A DNA stretch of 64,000 bases from Agapetus fuscipes (lineage: Eukaryota > Arthropoda > Insecta > Trichoptera > Glossosomatidae), in NCBI GenBank assembly GCA_951799405.1, contig OX637341.1, positions 19,583,659 through 19,647,658 of the forward strand, read 5' to 3'. The first letter of the stretch is position 1. The number at the start of each line of letters is the position of its first letter. A program made the position numbers and the translations under genes. Under the pieces are notes generated by a model. The model did no database searches and was not told the DNA's origin. It saw only the letters and a list, made by a program, of their open reading frames with translations. This document shows, piece after piece, positions 60,778-64,000 of the stretch.

Positions 60778-61027
60778 ACGTACGCTTAATAATAAAGAGC
60801 AATAACTCAAAAAATAAGAATGTTGGGAAATCACGTTTGAAGTTCAGACAGCCAGTACAACTTGTATGGGATGAAAAAGGCGACCGATTTTTTATCTCGG
60901 TCATATTCGTCCAAATTTAACGGCTGTCGCGTTCTACTTATTCTTCTCGCATTGTTCTTGCGTTTTATTATAAAATCTCGACTTTCCCAATTTTTGAGTT
61001 ATTGCTCTGTATTATTAAACGTGCGAA
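60778..61027. mobile_element. palindromic MITE, second copy of the 8268 family
   Basis: Ends CGTACGCTTAATAATAAAGA and TATTATTAAACGTGCG; AAAA on both sides may be the target duplication. Confidence 0.72.
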
Positions 61028-61043
61028 AAGGTCTATCCAGCCT

Positions 61044-61547
61044 CACAGCCGTAGCTAGGGGGGGGGGGGGGAAGGCATTGTGGGGCAATGCCCTACCTTA
61101 AAAATACCAAAAACTAAGACAAATTATTATAATTAAATTGTTTGTTCATAGCTTGAGATAAAAAAAATGTAGAAATTAACCAAACTTTACGCAGATCAGT
61201 TTAAACAAAATCAGTTGATCTGAACGAAGTTCTTCGCATTTTTAATAACATGGGGAATCGTAAAACTCAGATGTTTTAAATATTTTTATTATTATGTTAA
61301 TGGAGAGATTTCACATTTTTTTTAAATATTTTTTTTATTAAATATTTTTGGCTAACCAAATAATTTGTACTTACGTGATTTTTTTTTCAAAATTCTCATT
61401 ACTTTATTATTTTGTGGGAAAACAAAAAATCACCATGTACATCACTGACCCGTGCTTCGAGGGCAGATATTATGATATTTTTTTTACTTCCGCCCTACTT
61501 GTAACCAATGCTGCCCTACATCAAATTCGACTCTAGCTACAGCCCTG
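61044..61547. mobile_element. hAT-type MITE with 8-bp TSD
   Basis: Ends CACAGCCGTAGCTAG and the inverse of CAGGGCTGTAGCTAG, flanked by identical TCCAGCCT (61036-61043 and 61548-61555), which is SINE sequence duplicated on insertion. Confidence 0.83.
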
Positions 61548-61999
61548 TCCAGCCTTACAGCAACTGGGTCTTTCTTGAGAATTGGCGCTTTCTAGAGCGA
61601 CGACCAAGCTCGCAGAGGGCTCTTGAGGTGTGATACACATAAAAACAGCGCTCACCAAATAAATCAGCCTATTTTTTACTTTTTTAAATAACATCGATTT
61701 GGAGCTCCCTACGTTTGACAGTATGCCACAGACCGGATAGCAGACAGAGTGCAAAATATCTATGTATTGGTAGGGTCTGGTCGGCTTAGTGTGGAATTGT
61801 AGAAAAAATATGATTATTTTTGTTAGCACATCTGCCGGAACACAGTGAAAGTTAAACATTATAAAAAAGTGCTGACCTTATTTAGTTACAACATTTATCA
61901 ACAGATTACGAATTTTACGTTTTGTTACGAATTCCGTGTATCTATAACTTGCCGTTAAGTAAGAAGATGGAGTATGTAGTATAACTTGGTTCACTTTTG

Positions 62000-62155
62000 C
62001 CAATGCCCCCCTGGTTTCAGCGAAAATGGCAGGAGTTGCAAAGTTTATGTACACATGTAGCATGTGTAAGCATGTACTAACAATGTACTTACTTTTGGGC
62101 ATGTATTTAATATGAGTCTAAAATGACAAAATATCTTTGCAACTTAGATTATATG
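62000..62155 (+). mobile_element. LINE 3'-UTR fragment
   Basis: From CACTTTTGCCAATGCCCCCC to GCAACTTAGATTATATG, degenerate. Confidence 0.6.
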
Positions 62156-62184
62156 TTTTGAAATGTAATTTTTTGTGTATGTTC

Positions 62185-62438
62185 CTTGACTTATAGGTTG
62201 GTATGCAGCTGACCACCCATGCTGTAAAAATGGTTCACTTTGCCAATGTCACCCCTGTTTCAGGGAAGGATGGCAAGAGTTGCAGGGTGTATGCCCATTT
62301 GAAATTTGGTTTTTATGTTGTAGGTTCACATGAGGCATGTGCAAGCGCGAACTTTACGTGTCTGGTTGTGAGAACGCATGTAATGTGAATCTCCAATGTA
62401 ACATATCTTTGCAACTTAGATTAGATTAGATTAGACGG
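62185..62438 (+). mobile_element. LINE 3'-UTR copy with GATTA tail
   Basis: CCTTGACTTATAGGTTGG to TTAGATTAGATTAGATTAGA, complete for the 3' block. Confidence 0.82.
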
Positions 62439-62483
62439 ATCTAAGAAATGTTGAAAGTGCCACCATATGTCTTTATGCAACTT

Positions 62484-62712
62484 AGATTATAAGTCCTCGA
62501 CTTGTAAGTTGGTGTACAAATTGTTTCCCTTCTGCCTGTTTAAAGTTAAGTCAGCACAAATTGCACCGTTGTTATTTGGGATTTGCAGTTGGGTCTTATT
62601 TTGAAAATAAACATGAATTATGTGTATGCACAAACCAACATGTGTTTCCTTTTGGGCATCCATTCAATATGAACCTTAAATGTGTGCATATATTTGTAAC
62701 TGAGATTAAAGA
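62484..62712 (+). mobile_element. LINE 3'-UTR copy, very old
   Basis: CCTCGACTTGTAAGTTGG through GCATCCATTCAATATGAACC to TAACTGAGATTAAAG. Confidence 0.5.
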
Positions 62713-63170
62713 CTTATTTATTTAACCTTGAACACTTTTCATGACTTTGACAGTTGAAAAGCTAAATTCCAATTTTTAAAAAAGAGTTCTCTGTTTGGTA
62801 AAGGCTGTTGATGAATAAAATCTTTTATTCCATTTTCAAATTTTGTACCTACCAGTTTATTTTAATAATTTGATTTTGTTTAACCTCTTACAATATTTCA
62901 AACCGAACACATTTAATGAAATTTGAATATGGAACAAAAATCTGTCAATTAGTAGATGAAGTTGGAAATGATCAATTCCCATATAAAAACGACGTTCAGC
63001 ATTTTACAAATTTAAACATGTTCTGCGTTATTTTATCAACTTTTTTGTACGCTATAACCCTTCTCAGATTACGTACTTTATTCTGAAACGAAAGACAGCC
63101 AAAACTGTTTAGTCCTTCACCATTTTATCGCATTACCAACGAACGCTTTTTTGGTTTTATAAGTATAGAT
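62713..63170. other. no gene seen
   Basis: AT-rich; no bounded element is recognised. Confidence 0.4.
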
Positions 63171-63710
63171 AAAGCCCTATTGCCATTTAAGTACGGCATA
63201 TATTTAATGCATAACCTCACATGTTGTACAATAATAGTAAAAAATATAATATTAGGATGATTTATTCGATGAGCGCTGTTTTAGTGTGAATCCAACCCTT
63301 TCTCCCTCGAGCCCTCTGCGAGCTTGGTCGTCGCTGTAGAAAGCTCCAATTCTCATGCAAGACCCAGTTGTTGAAAAGCCGGATCGATCTATTGTGACCG
63401 ACCTTTGACAGAGACAGATTAATTTTGCAACCCAACGAAGCGCCAATTTTAAAAAAGAGACCTTTTTTTGTGCTCCGCCGGAATTCGAACCCACTTCCTT
63501 CCAATCTGGATTCAAAGTTTTGACCACTAGACTGCGGACCGGTGTGCCTTTTTATGTGTAGGTTCCTACAAAATAAATAAAATCTCACATGGACATGAAC
63601 TTAGCAACTCTTAACGCCGTGTTTTGAAATCGGGGTGGCAATTGCAAAAGTGAACAAAGTTTTTTTCAGTACGGGGGTCAGCCTCATACCAAACAACTAG
63701 TTAATCTAAT
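63171..63710. repeat. 540-bp duplicated segment, copy 2
   Basis: Copy of 59822-60360, with a minus-strand SINE 1 at 63255-63545 and a LINE 3' fragment at about 63552-63705. It ends at CAAACAACTAGTTAA, where a short (GTTAATCTAATCCA)n run follows. Confidence 0.88.
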
Positions 63711-63764
63711 CCAGGTAATCTAATCCAGTTAATCTAATCTAGTTAATCTAATACCAAACAACTA

Positions 63765-63890
63765 GTTAAAAACCCCATCCATTTTATTTACTCTATTAAC
63801 AACTCAAGTCTAGGAACAGTGACTGAAGTCTCGGATTTGGGAGTGATATTTGACCAGAAGCTATCATTTGTTCCACATATAACCAATGTA
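63765..63890 (+). pseudogene. Jockey-like RT fragment
   Basis: The plus strand reads SINNSSLGTVTEVSDLGVIF and DQKLSFVPHITNV, the region after the catalytic fingers in Jockey-type polymerases (VxDLGVxFDxKLxFxxHI). It is cut at 63890 by a mariner. Confidence 0.75.
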
Positions 63891-64000
63891 CGAGGGTGGG
63901 GTGAAAAGTTTCCGGCCTGACCAAGAAAAACATTTTTTTTTTAAAAAAATTATGCTTTATTTTTCAACATAATCTCCATCAACACTGATACATTTCTCAT
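63891..64000 (-). mobile_element. mariner element, 3' end, cut by the window edge
   Basis: A TIR CGAGGGTGGGGTGAAAAGTT follows a TA target (63889-63890). On the minus strand the last codons of the transposase read EKCISVDGDYVEK and stop, as in mariner transposases. The rest lies beyond the window. Confidence 0.85.

Larger units (their letters stand above)
60626..61676 (+). mobile_element. SINE family 1 split by two MITEs
   Basis: SINE pieces lie at 60626-60777 (head TTTGTAGTTCAGTAGTAAC, B box GAGTTCGATTCCC), 61028-61043 and 61548-61676 (end GCGCTCACCAAATAAATCAG). The gaps are filled by the palindromic MITE 60778-61027 and the hAT MITE 61044-61547. Joined, the pieces follow the family order. 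Confidence 0.85.

Overview
This is eukaryotic, probably insect, genomic DNA. The genes are split into short exons with canonical GT-AG junctions, and introns and spacers are packed with nested transposons. Recurrent GTAGGTACCTAC-like motifs, tRNA-derived SINEs, a TTAA-flanked piggyBac and many mariner and hAT derivatives suggest Lepidoptera. That is an inference; no species can be named.

Three host genes are supported. (1) A NUDT9-type ADP-ribose pyrophosphatase lies on the minus strand at 9499-18452 in four coding exons, about 305 residues, with an intact Nudix box. (2) NCAPD2, the condensin I HEAT subunit, lies on the minus strand at 19698-49060. I reconstruct 20 coding exons that join in phase to 4194 nt (1397 codons plus stop), close to the length of animal NCAPD2. 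(3) The 5' part of an unrecognised secreted or receptor-like protein lies on the plus strand from 49432. Its start codon is 371 bp from the NCAPD2 start, so the two genes probably share a divergent promoter. NUDT9 and NCAPD2 are tandem on the minus strand, NCAPD2 upstream.

Layout. 1-8500: repeats only (hAT and TA-flanked MITEs, SINEs, LINE fragments). 8580-18452: NUDT9 with two minisatellites. 19698-49060: NCAPD2, whose introns hold an internally deleted hAT with a LINE inside it (22886-26338), a mariner-like foldback with a hAT inside it (29160-32223), a complete-ended piggyBac with two insertions and an internal tandem expansion (38048-42016), and a SINE palindrome whose spacer is copied from that piggyBac (42473-43640). 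49432-51134: exons of the third gene. 51170-64000: repeats, including two colinear copies of a longer segment and a mariner end at the right edge.

The most unusual features are: four minisatellites that each contain or abut a coding-exon boundary of NUDT9 or NCAPD2; the palindrome with a captured piggyBac fragment; a LINE carrying an inverted 63-bp copy of part of its own ORF; and hammerhead-like ribozyme folds in two long inverted repeats. The very common repeat ending in (GATTA)n is explained here as the 3' end of one LINE family.
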